Positions 51,101 through 59,858 of a DNA stretch of 64,000 nucleotides are shown here, in pieces (positions within the stretch are counted from its first letter, which is position 1; every line of letters starts with the position of its first letter). The translations under genes were made by a program, and so were the position numbers. The stretch spans positions 806,001 to 870,000 of the forward strand of contig CP054178.1 in assembly GCA_015709595.1 (NCBI GenBank), read 5' to 3'. The notes beneath the pieces were generated by a model that was not told the DNA's origin, ran no database searches, and worked only from the letters and a program-made list of their open reading frames with translations. The DNA is from Phycisphaeraceae bacterium. Its GTDB lineage: Bacteria > Planctomycetota > Phycisphaerae > Phycisphaerales > SM1A02.

Positions 51101-53107
51101 CCGGTGCGGCAACTCCTCAAGCAGGCGGGCAACGCAGCGTCGCGGCTCAAGCCGGTGTTCATGATGAGCCCCATGTCGATCGCCCAGTACCTTGAACCGG
51201 GGTCGATTTTCTTCGACGTGCTGGTGATTGACGAGGCATCGCAGGTCCGCCCGGTCGAGGCCCTGGGCGCCGCGGCCCGCGCCGAGCAGATGGTGGTCGT
51301 GGGCGACGATCGCCAGTTGCCGCCCACCTCATTCTTCAGCCGGACGCTGGACGACGTGGAGACGGATGACGATGCGCCGGTCGCCGGGGATCTGGAGAGC
51401 GTGCTGGGGTTGTGCAAGTCGTGCAACATGTCGGAACGGATGCTCCGGTGGCACTATCGCAGCCGCCATCATTCGCTGATCGCGGTTTCCAACCGCGAGT
51501 TCTACGAAAACCGGCTCTACGTGGTGCCCAGCCCCTCCGACGCGGGGCCGGCGACGGGCGTGCGACTTCACCACGTCGCCGACGGCGTGTACGAGCGAGC
51601 GGGCAGTCGGACCAACCCTGTCGAGGCCCGCCGCGTGGCGGAGCACGTGATTCGTCACGCCGAAACCGCCCCGCACCTGACGCTGGGCGTGGGTGCGTTC
51701 TCCGTGCAGCAGCGCGACGCGATCCTGGATGAACTGGAGCGCCTGCGCCGCGCCCGGCCCGATCTGGAGCCCTTCTTCGCCACCGGGTCAGCCGAGCCGT
51801 TCTTCGTGAAGAACCTGGAGAACATTCAGGGCGATGAGCGCGACGTGATTCTCATCTCGGTCGGGTATGGGCGCGACGCCTCCGGGTACATGGCCATGAG
51901 TTTCGGACCGTTATCGAACGAGGGGGGCGAGCGACGACTCAACGTGCTCATCACCCGCGCCCGCACGCGCTGCGAAGTGTTCTCCTCGATCACAGACGAT
52001 GACATCGACCTGAACCGGGCCACCGGGGCCGGGCCGCGCGCGTTCAAGGCGTTCCTGCGATACGCGCGCACGGGGGTGCTGGGCGTCGAGACCGTCGGTG
52101 GGCAGGGGCATCACTCGCCCTTCGAGGAATCCGTCGCGCGGGCGATCGCATCGCAGGGATACCAGGTCGAGCCGCAGGTGGGCGTGGCCGGGTTCTTCAT
52201 CGACCTGGCGGTCCGCGACCCGGACCAGCCGGGGCGGTTCCTGCTGGGCATCGAGTGCGACGGGGCGGCGTACCACAGTGCACGGTCCACGCGCGACCGC
52301 GACCGGCTTCGTCAACAGGTCCTGGAAGATCGCGGCTGGCGCATCCACCGCATCTGGTCCACCGACTGGTTCAATCGGCCGCAGGAGGAACTTCGTCGCG
52401 TCGTCGCCGCCATCGAACAGGCCCGTGTCGAGCGAGGGCGATCGGTCGAGCCGACCAGCGGCTCGACCGACGCCGTCGAGATCGAGCGTGAGGAGTCGCC
52501 GGATGCCGAGGCGGACGCGGACGACGCCGAGGGTACGCCCGCCGCCATCGCGGCGCCGTACGAGGAGGCGGCGTTCACCGTCGGCACTCGCATGGCGATC
52601 CACGAGATGTCGCCCGCCGCGCTGTCGAAGCTGGTGGAGCGGGTGGTGCAGATCGAGTCGCCGGTGCATCCGGATATCGTCGCCCAGCGTCTTGCCCAGC
52701 TCTGGGGGATGCAGCGTACCGGGTCGCGCATCCAGCGCGCGGTGGAGACGGCGATCATCGTGGCCCTGGGGCGCGGAGCAATCGCCCAGGACGGGGGTTT
52801 TCTGTTCAGGGCCTCGAGCGGGCCGGTGGCGCCGCGCACGCGGGCGAACGTATCCCTGGCGTCGCTGCGCAAGCCGGAGATGCTGCCCCCGGCGGAGATT
52901 CGCGCCTGCCTGCTGGCGTTGATCGAACACCACGTGGGCGCATCGCACGACGAGGCGATCCGCGCCGCCGCGCGTGAACTGGGCTTCCGATCCACGTCCG
53001 AAGGGCTGCGTCTGACGATCGAGCGTGAAATCGCGCAGCTGGTGAGCGCCGGACGGTTGCGCGAGGCGCAGGGGCGTCTGTATGCTCCGCCCGAGCAGGA
53101 TGTATGA
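48128..53107 (+). CDS. DUF4011 / UPF1-like SF1 helicase / Vsr-like nuclease / DUF3320 protein
   Basis: A 1,659-residue multidomain protein. DUF4011 spans the N-terminus (RRELLDLTARNRLLNTPR). The SF1 helicase has Walker A in VVQGPPGTGKSQTIGN (residue about 381), VLVIDEASQVRPVEALGAAA (motif II, about 1035), GDDRQLPPTSFF (III), WHYRSRHHSLIAVSN, ENIQGDERDVILISVGYG (V) and RLNVLITRARTRCEVF (VI). A PD-(D/E)XK nuclease of the MTES_1575/DUF559 type follows at about 1328-1411 (HHSPFEESVARAI, GFFIDLAV, GIECDGAAYHSA). DUF3320 is at about 1485-1550 (MSPAALSKLVERVVQIESPV). Family members are suspected defence or DNA-processing factors; function is unproven. Residues 548-571 are an in-frame insertion of repeat B. 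Confidence 0.9.
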   Translation: MEPASESARARQAADILHARLEAARRELLDLTARNRLLNTPRRVARTTRLDIVDERSEDIFRLLVNESRAMSFEPRPADDERGAAPDASAMPRTRSAPTPSPSAGAVTDESSPWRTMGDLAGDDVGDLVETPEGVLEQPASHGGAPPPGDPLPHHVDAFLQTTLTSEKLQTRLLRIATEARIFQEEQGVNTLYLALGFLRWYENDASNEPRDAPLLLVPVELSRRSAGSRFQIRWSGDDPATNLSLQVKLREFGLSLPNVPEIDDLSPAAYFDAVRMAIRSQKRWEVLENDAVLWFFSFSKLLMYRDLDPKSWPGERKLEQRPLVRSLLVEGFRHEPPVVPEGERIDRMVPALDTIHVLDADSSQAEVVEEVKRGRNLVVQGPPGTGKSQTIGNIIAAAVHAGKRVLFVAEKMAALEVVKRRLEHIGLGDLCLELHSNKARKRDVLEQLARAMDLARPVLAGVEENARELERTRRTLDEHADAMHTPDTPSMLTPFRAVGELVRLRAEGLPPPDFQLPDAATWSPVDRDERTRHVADLAEHVRAMTSASSGTGVTPVALDSSGTGVSPVATHSWRGVCLDVSLPDDRRRLVPEIESARRAVDQAAAEAGVLAGLLRVTIGGTPGDHHQLAALARRVVAAPREMDAEALTDPVWENQRAAITDLVKQGFVLTDARTRLSGVAAEVAWDADLSEARRNFAATGRSLFRFLSPRYRRAVGALRGVLAGPMPGGFDARLALFDALIAARKARQHIAASADLGARAFGAQWRSEQSDWSLLASIERWDAECLADKTIPRTFRHLPRRVKDRRAVSDAADRVSQATGEATERLGAVFEAVKLDLGAAFGEGLASVTDLPLSEASSRLAQWLTDPDGITRWIGWRLRSWRSDELGVAAVRDRLADGRLAPDHAVDMLQACCCEAALRRMLRARPALASFDGLSHERVLARFRQLDLERLHLARRQVAMEHYRQIPRGEGDIGELGVIKRELNKRRRHLPVRQLLKQAGNAASRLKPVFMMSPMSIAQYLEPGSIFFDVLVIDEASQVRPVEALGAAARAEQMVVVGDDRQLPPTSFFSRTLDDVETDDDAPVAGDLESVLGLCKSCNMSERMLRWHYRSRHHSLIAVSNREFYENRLYVVPSPSDAGPATGVRLHHVADGVYERAGSRTNPVEARRVAEHVIRHAETAPHLTLGVGAFSVQQRDAILDELERLRRARPDLEPFFATGSAEPFFVKNLENIQGDERDVILISVGYGRDASGYMAMSFGPLSNEGGERRLNVLITRARTRCEVFSSITDDDIDLNRATGAGPRAFKAFLRYARTGVLGVETVGGQGHHSPFEESVARAIASQGYQVEPQVGVAGFFIDLAVRDPDQPGRFLLGIECDGAAYHSARSTRDRDRLRQQVLEDRGWRIHRIWSTDWFNRPQEELRRVVAAIEQARVERGRSVEPTSGSTDAVEIEREESPDAEADADDAEGTPAAIAAPYEEAAFTVGTRMAIHEMSPAALSKLVERVVQIESPVHPDIVAQRLAQLWGMQRTGSRIQRAVETAIIVALGRGAIAQDGGFLFRASSGPVAPRTRANVSLASLRKPEMLPPAEIRACLLALIEHHVGASHDEAIRAAARELGFRSTSEGLRLTIEREIAQLVSAGRLREAQGRLYAPPEQDV
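49773..49840 (+). repeat. Dispersed repeat B, two copies inside the helicase gene
   Basis: AGCGGCACAGGCGTCACGCC and AGCGGCACGGGCGTCTCGCC are read in frame as SGTGVTPV and SGTGVSPV. They sit between helicase motif I and the nuclease and interrupt no recognised motif. Confidence 0.88.
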
Positions 53108-54557
53108 TCTTCCCACGCCCATGAGCCGCACCGTCACCATGGACTTCCGGGAGGAGTACGAGGCCGAGCGCACCCGCTGGCTGCGCAAGCGCTTCCTGTG
53201 GTACTGCGCGGTGCTGGGCTCGCTGCAGGCGCTGGGGCTGACGATCGCCACCTTCGCCACGGTGCTGTCCGAGAGTCAGTCGGCGGATTCCGGACGCAAC
53301 CTGGCGCTGAACGCCGCCAACGGCGTGCCTCAGGTCATCCTGCTCGCCGGGGCGTACTTCTTCGTGCTCCGCCGGCCCATGCGGCGCGAGACGCTGCTGC
53401 GCCTGGTGTTCTGGCTCACGGTGATCATCGGGTCGATCGGCGTGCTGACCACGCCGTTCCAATCCGTCACCGTGACCGATGTGCCATCGCAGCGCGTGGA
53501 GGAGTGGCTCCACTGGGTGCGCCGTTTTCAGGCGCTGGGGAGCGTGTTCTTCACCCACTTCGTGGCCTCGCTCTTCATCCCCTGGACATGGCGCGAGGCC
53601 ATCCGTCCGCTGATCCCGCTGCTGCTGGTCTGCGCCGTCACCGCGCTGGCCATTCAGGGCGGGGGATGGGCCGGCCGCATTCTCTTCATCCTGCTCTCGC
53701 CCCTGGTCGGCGTGCCAGGCGCGCTGGTGAGCTGGTGGCGGCACAGCCGCTTCCGCGACCGCTTCCATCTGCGCATGCTGCGGGCGCGGCACGGTGAAAT
53801 GCAGCGAGAGATGGTCGACGCCCGTCGGATGCACGAGGCCCTGTTTCCCCAGCCGCTGCGCGAGGGTCCGATCCGCTTCCATTACTGCTACCAGCCGATG
53901 CGCGCCATCGGGGGCGACTATCTCTACGCCGCCGCCTCGCCGGGCGAGAACGGGCGGCCCGGGGCGCTCAGCGTGGTGGTGCTGGACGTCACCGGGCACG
54001 GGGTGGCCGCCGCCCTCACCGTCAACCGGCTGTACGGCGAGCTCGAGCGTCTCTTCGCCGAGCGCCCGGACATTTCACCCGGCGAGGTGCTGGCCGCGCT
54101 CAACCGCTATGTCCATCTCACGCTCTCCAAGCACTCGGTCTACGCCACCGCGCTGGTGATGCGGTTCGACGCCGCCCGCGACCTGGTGGAGTGGGCCAAC
54201 GCCGGGCATCCACCGGCCTTCCGGCGCGACGCTGGTGGACGCATCGAGCGGCTGGAGTCCACCTCGCCCCTGCTGGGCGTGGTGGGCGACGACGTGTTCG
54301 ACCCCGGTGAGCAACACCTGCGCCTGGGGCCGGGCGACACCGTCATCGCCTACACCGACGGCGCCATGGACGCCGCTGCGCAGGACGGTTCGCGTCTGCG
54401 CATCGACGGGCTGCAGCGCATCATCGCCACCGCCTCGCCGGACGCCGACGACCGAGGCCGCTGGGCGTCGGCGATCCTGCGGGCCATCGACCACCACCGC
54501 TTCGGCGCAGCGACGGATGACACGCTCATCGTCGAGGTGTACCGGCCGATTTCGTGA
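53100..54557 (+). CDS. Membrane-bound SpoIIE/PP2C-type serine phosphatase
   Basis: A 485-residue protein with six N-terminal transmembrane helices (FLWYCAVLGSLQALGLTIAT, VPQVILLAGAYFFVLRR, LVFWLTVIIGSIGVL and others). A short helical linker (EMQREMVDARRMHEALFP) leads to a PP2C/SpoIIE domain: YQPMRAIGGDYLYAAASPGE (first metal Asp), VVLDVTGHGVAAALTVNRLY, EWANAGHPPAFRRDAGG, GDTVIAYTDGAMDAA (metal Asp) and ATDDTLIVEVYR. These phosphatases control partner-switching anti-anti-sigma proteins. The start is uncertain: ATG 53100 overlaps the helicase stop, and ATG 53121 or 53139 are alternatives. No partner STAS protein or kinase is nearby. Confidence 0.88.
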   Translation: MYDLPTPMSRTVTMDFREEYEAERTRWLRKRFLWYCAVLGSLQALGLTIATFATVLSESQSADSGRNLALNAANGVPQVILLAGAYFFVLRRPMRRETLLRLVFWLTVIIGSIGVLTTPFQSVTVTDVPSQRVEEWLHWVRRFQALGSVFFTHFVASLFIPWTWREAIRPLIPLLLVCAVTALAIQGGGWAGRILFILLSPLVGVPGALVSWWRHSRFRDRFHLRMLRARHGEMQREMVDARRMHEALFPQPLREGPIRFHYCYQPMRAIGGDYLYAAASPGENGRPGALSVVVLDVTGHGVAAALTVNRLYGELERLFAERPDISPGEVLAALNRYVHLTLSKHSVYATALVMRFDAARDLVEWANAGHPPAFRRDAGGRIERLESTSPLLGVVGDDVFDPGEQHLRLGPGDTVIAYTDGAMDAAAQDGSRLRIDGLQRIIATASPDADDRGRWASAILRAIDHHRFGAATDDTLIVEVYRPIS

Positions 54558-54689
54558 GAGGATCAGAGGGTCCGGACCGGTTCCTGGTTCTCGGTGAATC
54601 GGGTTATGGCGACGGTCGAATCCGCACCCGTACGCCTGGCCCACGCCATCGGGAACCGCCCTTCTCTCCGCGGGTACAATCGACCGTCC

Positions 54690-55460
54690 ATGACCACGCT
54701 CGCCCCCGCCCCCGGATCCGGCCCCACGGCGCACGCCGCCCACACGACGCCTCCGCGCGCCGAGGCCCCCGTGGCGCAACTGGTCGGCGTCAAGAAGATC
54801 TACTACAAGCCCGACGGATCGGTGCTGGTGGAGGCCCTGCGAGGCATCGACCTGAGCATCCCCAAGGGGCAGTACGTGGCCATCATGGGGGCCTCCGGCT
54901 CGGGCAAGTCCACCATGATGAACGTGCTGGGCTGCCTCGACCGCCCCACCGAAGGCCAGTTTCTGCTGGACGGCAAGGACGTGGCCCGCATGGACGACAC
55001 CGAACTCTCGCGCGTGCGCGGACGCAAGATCGGCTTCATCTTTCAGGCGTTCAACCTGATCAGTGAACTGACCACCGTGGGCAACGTGGAGGTGCCGCTG
55101 TTCTACCAGGGCGTCTCGCCCCGCGAGCGGCATCGGCGGGCGGTGGCCAAACTGGGCGAAGTCGGCTTGGGCGACCGGCTCGATCACCGGCCCCGCGAAC
55201 TTTCTGGCGGTCAGCAGCAGCGTGTGGCGGTGGCCCGCGCACTCGTCACCGACCCGCTGATCCTGATGGCGGATGAGCCCACGGGCAACCTCGACTCCTC
55301 CACCGGAAACCAGATTCTCGATCTGATCGATGACCTGCACCGGCGCGGACTGACGATCATCATGGTCACGCACGACCCCAAGGTGGCCGAACGCTGCGAG
55401 CGCATCGTGCGGCTGAAGGATGGTTTGATCGAATCCGATGACTCCGTGCGGCGGCGGTGA
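54690..55460 (+). CDS. ABC transporter ATP-binding protein, LolD/MacB type
   Basis: A 256-residue ATPase: Walker [11 protein letters not shown]-loop [20 protein letters not shown], signature [15 protein letters not shown], Walker [21 protein letters not shown] and the H-loop [12 protein letters not shown]. The lengths and [20 protein letters not shown] fit the LolD/FtsE/MacB branch, which serves lipoprotein release, cell division or efflux. The permease gene is not adjacent. The N-terminal 30 residues are a low-complexity extension; ATG 54690 is chosen because the earlier frame shows no conservation. Confidence 0.92.
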   Translation: MTTLAPAPGSGPTAHAAHTTPPRAEAPVAQLVGVKKIYYKPDGSVLVEALRGIDLSIPKGQYVAIMGASGSGKSTMMNVLGCLDRPTEGQFLLDGKDVARMDDTELSRVRGRKIGFIFQAFNLISELTTVGNVEVPLFYQGVSPRERHRRAVAKLGEVGLGDRLDHRPRELSGGQQQRVAVARALVTDPLILMADEPTGNLDSSTGNQILDLIDDLHRRGLTIIMVTHDPKVAERCERIVRLKDGLIESDDSVRRR

Positions 55461-55522
55461 GCCGCGCGACGCGGCGCATCGCGCCACCCATGCGCGCCGG
55501 ACCGGCGACCTACACTCCGGGG

Positions 55523-56797
55523 ATGGCCTCCGCTGCTTCATTGTCGATCGTTCCCGACGCCGCCGGTCGCTTCGGCCCGTATGGCGGCCGGTACGTGCCC
55601 GAGACGCTCGTCGCCGCGCTGGATGAACTGGCGAGCGAGTACGAACGGGCGAAGAACGATCCCGCATTCGCGCGCGAACTGGATGACCTGCTCACGCGTT
55701 TCGTGGGTCGCCCCACGCCCCTCACGTTCGCCTCCCGGCTGACCGAGCACTGCGGCGGGGCTCGAATCTACCTGAAGCGCGAGGATCTGGCCCACACCGG
55801 GGCGCACAAGATCAACAACACCATGGGTCAGGCCCTGCTGACGCGGCGCATGGGCAAGCGGCGCGTCATCGCCGAGACCGGCGCGGGTCAGCACGGCGTG
55901 GCCACCGCCACCGCCTGCGCCCACTTCGGGCTGTCGTGCGAAGTCTACATGGGCGCGGAGGACGTGCGAAGACAATCGCTCAACGTCTTCCGCATGAAAC
56001 TGCTGGGTGCGAAGGTGAACGTGGTGGAAAGCGGTTCACGCACGCTCAAGGACGCCACCAACGAGGCCATGCGCGACTGGATGGGCAGCGTTCAGAGCAC
56101 GCACTACATCCTCGGTTCAGTGGTCGGACCGCACCCGTTTCCCATGATCGTGCGCGACTTCCAGAGCGTGATCGGGCGCGAGGCGCGGGAGCAGTGGAGG
56201 GCCCTGCCCCCTTCTCCCCTTGGGAGAGAGGGAGCAAGGCACCCTCACCCCGGCCCTCTTCCAGAGGGAGAGGGAGGAAGCCGCCCCCTCACCATCATCG
56301 CCTGCGTGGGCGGCGGCTCCAACGCGGCGGGCATCTTCTTCCCGTTCGTCGACAACGCCCGCGTGCGGCTGATCGGCGTCGAGGCGGGCGGACGATCCGC
56401 CAGGCCCGGCGATCACGCCGCGCCGCTCTCCTTCGGCTCGCCCGGCGTGCTGCACGGCTCGCTCAGTTACGTGCTGCAGGACGAGTTCGGGCAGACGGCG
56501 GACGTTCACTCCTGCTCGGCGGGACTGGATTACCCCGGCGTCGGCCCCGAGCATTCGTGGTGGAAGGACACCGGCCGCGTCGAGTACACCAGCGTGACCG
56601 ACGGCGAGGCGCTGCAGGCGTTTCAACTGCTGGCGCGGCTGGAGGGCATCATCCCCGCGCTGGAGACGGCGCACGCGGTCGCGGAGGCGATTCGCCGCGC
56701 GCCTCGCATGGGGCGCGACGAATCAATCATCATCAACCTCTCCGGGCGAGGCGACAAGGACGTGCAGGAGGCGATGCGCCTGCTCGAGTCGCACTGA
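55523..56797 (+). CDS. trpB: Tryptophan synthase beta chain with in-frame repeat insertion
   Basis: Joins indole and serine to make tryptophan with pyridoxal phosphate. Motifs: [40 protein letters not shown] (PLP Lys in HKINN), [55 protein letters not shown] (phosphate loop), [15 protein letters not shown] and SGRGDKD. Length is 424 residues, compared with about 400 normally. The excess lies just before the phosphate loop, where residues 228-250 are [20 protein letters not shown] plus GEG, a known type of dispersed repeat read in frame. No trpA is adjacent. Activity is probably retained, as all active-site residues are present. Confidence 0.95.
   Translation: MASAASLSIVPDAAGRFGPYGGRYVPETLVAALDELASEYERAKNDPAFARELDDLLTRFVGRPTPLTFASRLTEHCGGARIYLKREDLAHTGAHKINNTMGQALLTRRMGKRRVIAETGAGQHGVATATACAHFGLSCEVYMGAEDVRRQSLNVFRMKLLGAKVNVVESGSRTLKDATNEAMRDWMGSVQSTHYILGSVVGPHPFPMIVRDFQSVIGREAREQWRALPPSPLGREGARHPHPGPLPEGEGGSRPLTIIACVGGGSNAAGIFFPFVDNARVRLIGVEAGGRSARPGDHAAPLSFGSPGVLHGSLSYVLQDEFGQTADVHSCSAGLDYPGVGPEHSWWKDTGRVEYTSVTDGEALQAFQLLARLEGIIPALETAHAVAEAIRRAPRMGRDESIIINLSGRGDKDVQEAMRLLESH
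56202..56285 (+). repeat. Dispersed repeat C ([11 protein letters not shown] type) inside trpB
   Basis: CACCCTCACCCCGGCCCTCT followed by TCCAGAGGGAGAGGG, preceded by a partial inverted part (CTTCTCCCCTTGGGAGAGAG). It is read in frame. A worn copy of the same element appears at about 123-155 in the DUF1553 gene. Confidence 0.88.
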
Positions 56798-56873
56798 GGA
56801 GCAGACGCCCCGATCGCGCGGGCTGATTCCGGCAGACCTTTCTCGCCGCGCCTGACGCGCGGAACCCCCGTTC

Positions 56874-58364
56874 ATGGCCCTTCCGGGTATCCTCTCCGCC
56901 GTGAACGCCAACCTGCACGGCATCGACTGGGGCATCATCGTCGGCTACGTGCTGGCCATGATGGGATTAGGCGCGTACCTCTCCACGCGCATCAGGGGGT
57001 TCAAGGACTACTTTCTCGCCGGGGGCATGCTCACCACGCCCATCCTCATCTGCACGCTCGTCAGCACCTACTACGAGCTGGATGTGACCTTCGGCACCAG
57101 CGAGTCGGCGTACTACTACGGCGTGGTGGCGTGGACGTGGCTCAACCGCCCGTACTACATCGCCATCATCCTGGCGGCCATCCTGCTGGCGGGGCGGCTC
57201 AAGAAGATGGGCGGGCTGATGACCCTGCCCGACCTGCTGGAGAAGCACTACGGCCTGCCCACCCGCATCGTCGGGGCGGCGGCGTGCTTCATCTATTCGC
57301 TGCCCATCACCGCGCTGGCGGGCATGACCGTCATGTTCACCCTGCTGGGGTGGGATCCGGTGGTGGCGCTGGCCCTCTCGGTCGGCGTGTGCGTGGTCTA
57401 CACCGTCATGGGCGGGTTGTGGGCCGATGCCATCTCCGACACCGTGCAGTTCGTGCTCATGTGCGTGTCGATGGCGGTGGCGATCCCTGTCGCTCTCAAC
57501 TGGGTCGGCGGATGGGAGTTCACTCAGCACCTGCCCGTGGATGACGTCACCGGCGTGCGGCAGCACCTGACGGCGACCGGCGGGCTGCGCCCGGGCATCA
57601 TCATCGCGTGGACCATCGGCGCGCTCACGGTGTTCGTGGAGCCGGCGTTCTACCAGCGCATCTTCGCGGCCAGGGACCACCGCTCGATCATCCGCGCCCT
57701 GCTGGTGGGCATCGTGCTGTGGGCCTCGTACGACTGGGGTGTCACGATGATCGGCCTGATCGCCCGCTCCGCCGCGGAGCAGGGGCTGCTCGACGGCGAC
57801 CTGGAAGGTAAGCACGCCCTGGTGGCTGTGTGCCTGCAGACGCTGCCGCTGGGATTGAAAGGCCTGTTCATCGGCGGGGTGCTGGCGGCGGCGATGTCGA
57901 GCGTGGATTCCTACTCCCTGCTGGCCAGCGGCAACGTGGTCTACGACATCGCCCGCCCGCTGTGGCCGCGACCGCTGTCGGACCGCGCGCTGGTCATCGC
58001 CACCCGCATCGGCATCTTCGGCGTGATGCTGGTGGCGGTGGCGGCGTCGCTGGCCTTCGACCGAATCACCGATGCGTGGGTGTTCATGTCCGGCGCGCTG
58101 GCGTCGGTGGTGTTCGTCCCGGTGATGGGGGCGATCTGGCTGAAGCCCCGCCGCGCCGCGGGGCTGCTCAGTTCATCGCTGGGGCTGCTGACGTTCATCG
58201 TCTTCCACGTGCTGGTTCGCTTCAACGGCTCGTACGATGATGAGTACGAGTCGTGGTCGTGGACGGTGGGCGGCGTGCAGCTGTGGCGGGAGTACGCCGC
58301 CATCGCCGCCTTGCCGATGTCGTGCCTCGGTTTCGCGCTGGGCCAGATGGTCGGGAGGAAGTGA
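56874..58364 (+). CDS. Sodium:solute symporter family transporter
   Basis: A 496-residue SSS-family protein with about 13 transmembrane helices. Family features are DYFLAGGMLTTPILICTLVS, FGTSESAYYYGVVAWTWLNR, MTLPDLLEKHYGLPTRIVGA, VYTVMGGLWADAISDTVQF and KGLFIGGVLAAAMSSVDSYS with the sodium-site Ser residues. The substrate cannot be told from sequence. A 36-residue membrane protein starts one base after this stop and is probably its subunit. Confidence 0.92.
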   Translation: MALPGILSAVNANLHGIDWGIIVGYVLAMMGLGAYLSTRIRGFKDYFLAGGMLTTPILICTLVSTYYELDVTFGTSESAYYYGVVAWTWLNRPYYIAIILAAILLAGRLKKMGGLMTLPDLLEKHYGLPTRIVGAAACFIYSLPITALAGMTVMFTLLGWDPVVALALSVGVCVVYTVMGGLWADAISDTVQFVLMCVSMAVAIPVALNWVGGWEFTQHLPVDDVTGVRQHLTATGGLRPGIIIAWTIGALTVFVEPAFYQRIFAARDHRSIIRALLVGIVLWASYDWGVTMIGLIARSAAEQGLLDGDLEGKHALVAVCLQTLPLGLKGLFIGGVLAAAMSSVDSYSLLASGNVVYDIARPLWPRPLSDRALVIATRIGIFGVMLVAVAASLAFDRITDAWVFMSGALASVVFVPVMGAIWLKPRRAAGLLSSSLGLLTFIVFHVLVRFNGSYDDEYESWSWTVGGVQLWREYAAIAALPMSCLGFALGQMVGRK

Positions 58365-58365
58365 C

Positions 58366-58476
58366 ATGGAACTCGGCACGTGGATTGCGGTGATCGTGCT
58401 CGGCCCCGGCGCGCTGGCGGTGTTCGTGTGGTTCATCTTCGACGTGCGAAAGATGTTCCGGGGGCGCGGGGAGTGA
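58366..58476 (+). CDS. Small membrane protein, probable symporter accessory subunit
   Basis: A 36-residue protein with one transmembrane helix (WIAVIVLGPGALAVFVWFIF) followed by a basic end (DVRKMFRGRGE). The ATG comes one base after the symporter stop and has GGAGG eight bases upstream. Several SSS transporters are known to have tiny membrane partners next to them, which makes a subunit role likely. It is too short for many gene finders. Confidence 0.7.
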   Translation: MELGTWIAVIVLGPGALAVFVWFIFDVRKMFRGRGE

Positions 58477-58488
58477 GAGCAGCGAACG

Positions 58489-58932
58489 ATGACCACCGCC
58501 ATCCACCGATTCGTCGAGTCCGCCCGCGCGGGAACGCATCCGTCGCTGGTCTGCCGGATGCATTCCGGCTGGCTCATCATGGGCGAGAGGCAGGTGAGGC
58601 CCGGCTACTGCCTGCTGCTGCCCGACCCGGTGGTCCCTCACCTCAATGCGCTCACGGGCGAAGCACGCGCAACATTCCTGCGCGACATGGCGCTGGCGGG
58701 TGATGCGATCCTGGAAGTCACCGGCGCGCTGCGGATCAACTACGAAATGCTCGGCAACCTCGAACCGGCCCTGCACGCCCACATCGTTCCCCGCGACGCC
58801 GACGAGCCGGAACACCTGCGCACGAAGCCCATCTGGTCCTACGACTGGGACGCCGCACCGCGTTTCGACCCGGTCCGTGACGACGCCCTGCGCCGGTCGA
58901 TCGCCTCGGCGGTGGCGTTGCGATTGGGTTGA
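58489..58932 (+). CDS. HIT family nucleotide hydrolase/transferase
   Basis: A 147-residue histidine-triad protein. The triad region reads NLEPALHAHIVPRD, so of the HxHxHxx residues the catalytic middle His and the last His are present, while the first is Ala. SGWLIMGERQVRPGYCLLLP, LNALTGEARATFLRDMALAG and INYEMLGN match the HIT/FHIT-like nucleotide-binding core. Family members split dinucleoside polyphosphates or AMP-lysine. It follows the symporter pair by 12 bp and may be cotranscribed. Confidence 0.82.
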   Translation: MTTAIHRFVESARAGTHPSLVCRMHSGWLIMGERQVRPGYCLLLPDPVVPHLNALTGEARATFLRDMALAGDAILEVTGALRINYEMLGNLEPALHAHIVPRDADEPEHLRTKPIWSYDWDAAPRFDPVRDDALRRSIASAVALRLG

Positions 58933-58966
58933 CCCCTGATCGGGTGCAGCGGGGTACGATCCCCCG

Positions 58967-59614
58967 ATGTCGCACACGCTCGCCAACCTGTTCGAGAACA
59001 ACCGTCGCTGGGCCGCCGCGCGGACCCAGCAGGATCCGGGCTTCTTTGCGCGTCTGGCCGCCCAGCAGGCCCCGCGATACCTGTGGATCGGCTGCGCCGA
59101 CAGCCGCGTGCCCGCCAACGAGATCGTGGGGCTCGACCCCGGCGAACTCTTCGTCCACCGCAACGTGGCCAACGTGGTGTCGCACACCGATCTCAACTGC
59201 CTGGCCGTGCTGCAGTACGCGGTGGAGGTGCTCAAGGTGGAGCACATCATCGTGTGCGGACACTACGGATGCGGCGGCGTGGCGGCGGCGCTCATGCCCA
59301 ACCAGCTCGGGCTGATCGACAACTGGCTCCGGTTGGTGCGCGACGTGCGCATGCGCCACGTCGATGAACTCGACGCCATCGAGCCCTTCGAGGTCCGCGT
59401 CAACCGTCTCTGCGAGCTCAACGTGCGGGCGCAGCTGGCCCGCGTCAGTCAGACCACCATCGTGCAGAACGCCTGGGCGCGTGGTCAATCGCTCGCCATC
59501 CACGGCTGGATCTACGACATCCGCGACGGGCTGCTGAAGGATCTGGAACTGCGACGGGTGGGCATCGAGGATGTGCCCGCGCCCTATCGCATGACGACTC
59601 CACCCGCGGGTTGA
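58967..59614 (+). CDS. can: Beta-class carbonic anhydrase
   Basis: Interconverts carbon dioxide and bicarbonate. The zinc ligands and gate are visible in LWIGCADSRVPANEIVGLDP (Cys and the Asp-Arg dyad) and IIVCGHYGCGGVAAALMPNQ (His and Cys). FVHRNVANVVSHTD, LCELNVRAQLARV and IHGWIYDIRDGLLKDL are typical of the Can/CynT branch. 215 residues, cytoplasmic. It lies 34 bp after the HIT gene on the same strand. Confidence 0.95.
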   Translation: MSHTLANLFENNRRWAAARTQQDPGFFARLAAQQAPRYLWIGCADSRVPANEIVGLDPGELFVHRNVANVVSHTDLNCLAVLQYAVEVLKVEHIIVCGHYGCGGVAAALMPNQLGLIDNWLRLVRDVRMRHVDELDAIEPFEVRVNRLCELNVRAQLARVSQTTIVQNAWARGQSLAIHGWIYDIRDGLLKDLELRRVGIEDVPAPYRMTTPPAG

Positions 59615-59858
59615 GAACCCTCGTCACGCGCCTCTCCATGTCGCAAGATGCACGCCGCGACCACCTGAACTCGTGAATCGCGAACTTCGAGCGAGCCGCA
59701 ACCATCAGGACGCGGTTCTTCTGCGAATGCCGATAACTCCTCGCGCTGCATCGAACCGCAAGGTATCCCCGCCCCGCGGCGCCGGATGCATCGCTCGATC
59801 AAATCACGACCGATGTCGCCCCGTCGATTGGCCGATTCCTGTGGGACAGGAGAAGGCC

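Noticed and set aside
51911-53260. Minus-strand open frame of 449 codons
   Set aside because: Opposite helicase, nuclease and DUF3320 motifs; no domain of its own.
54075-55667. Minus-strand open frame of 530 codons
   Set aside because: Opposite the PP2C domain and the ABC ATPase; no domain of its own.
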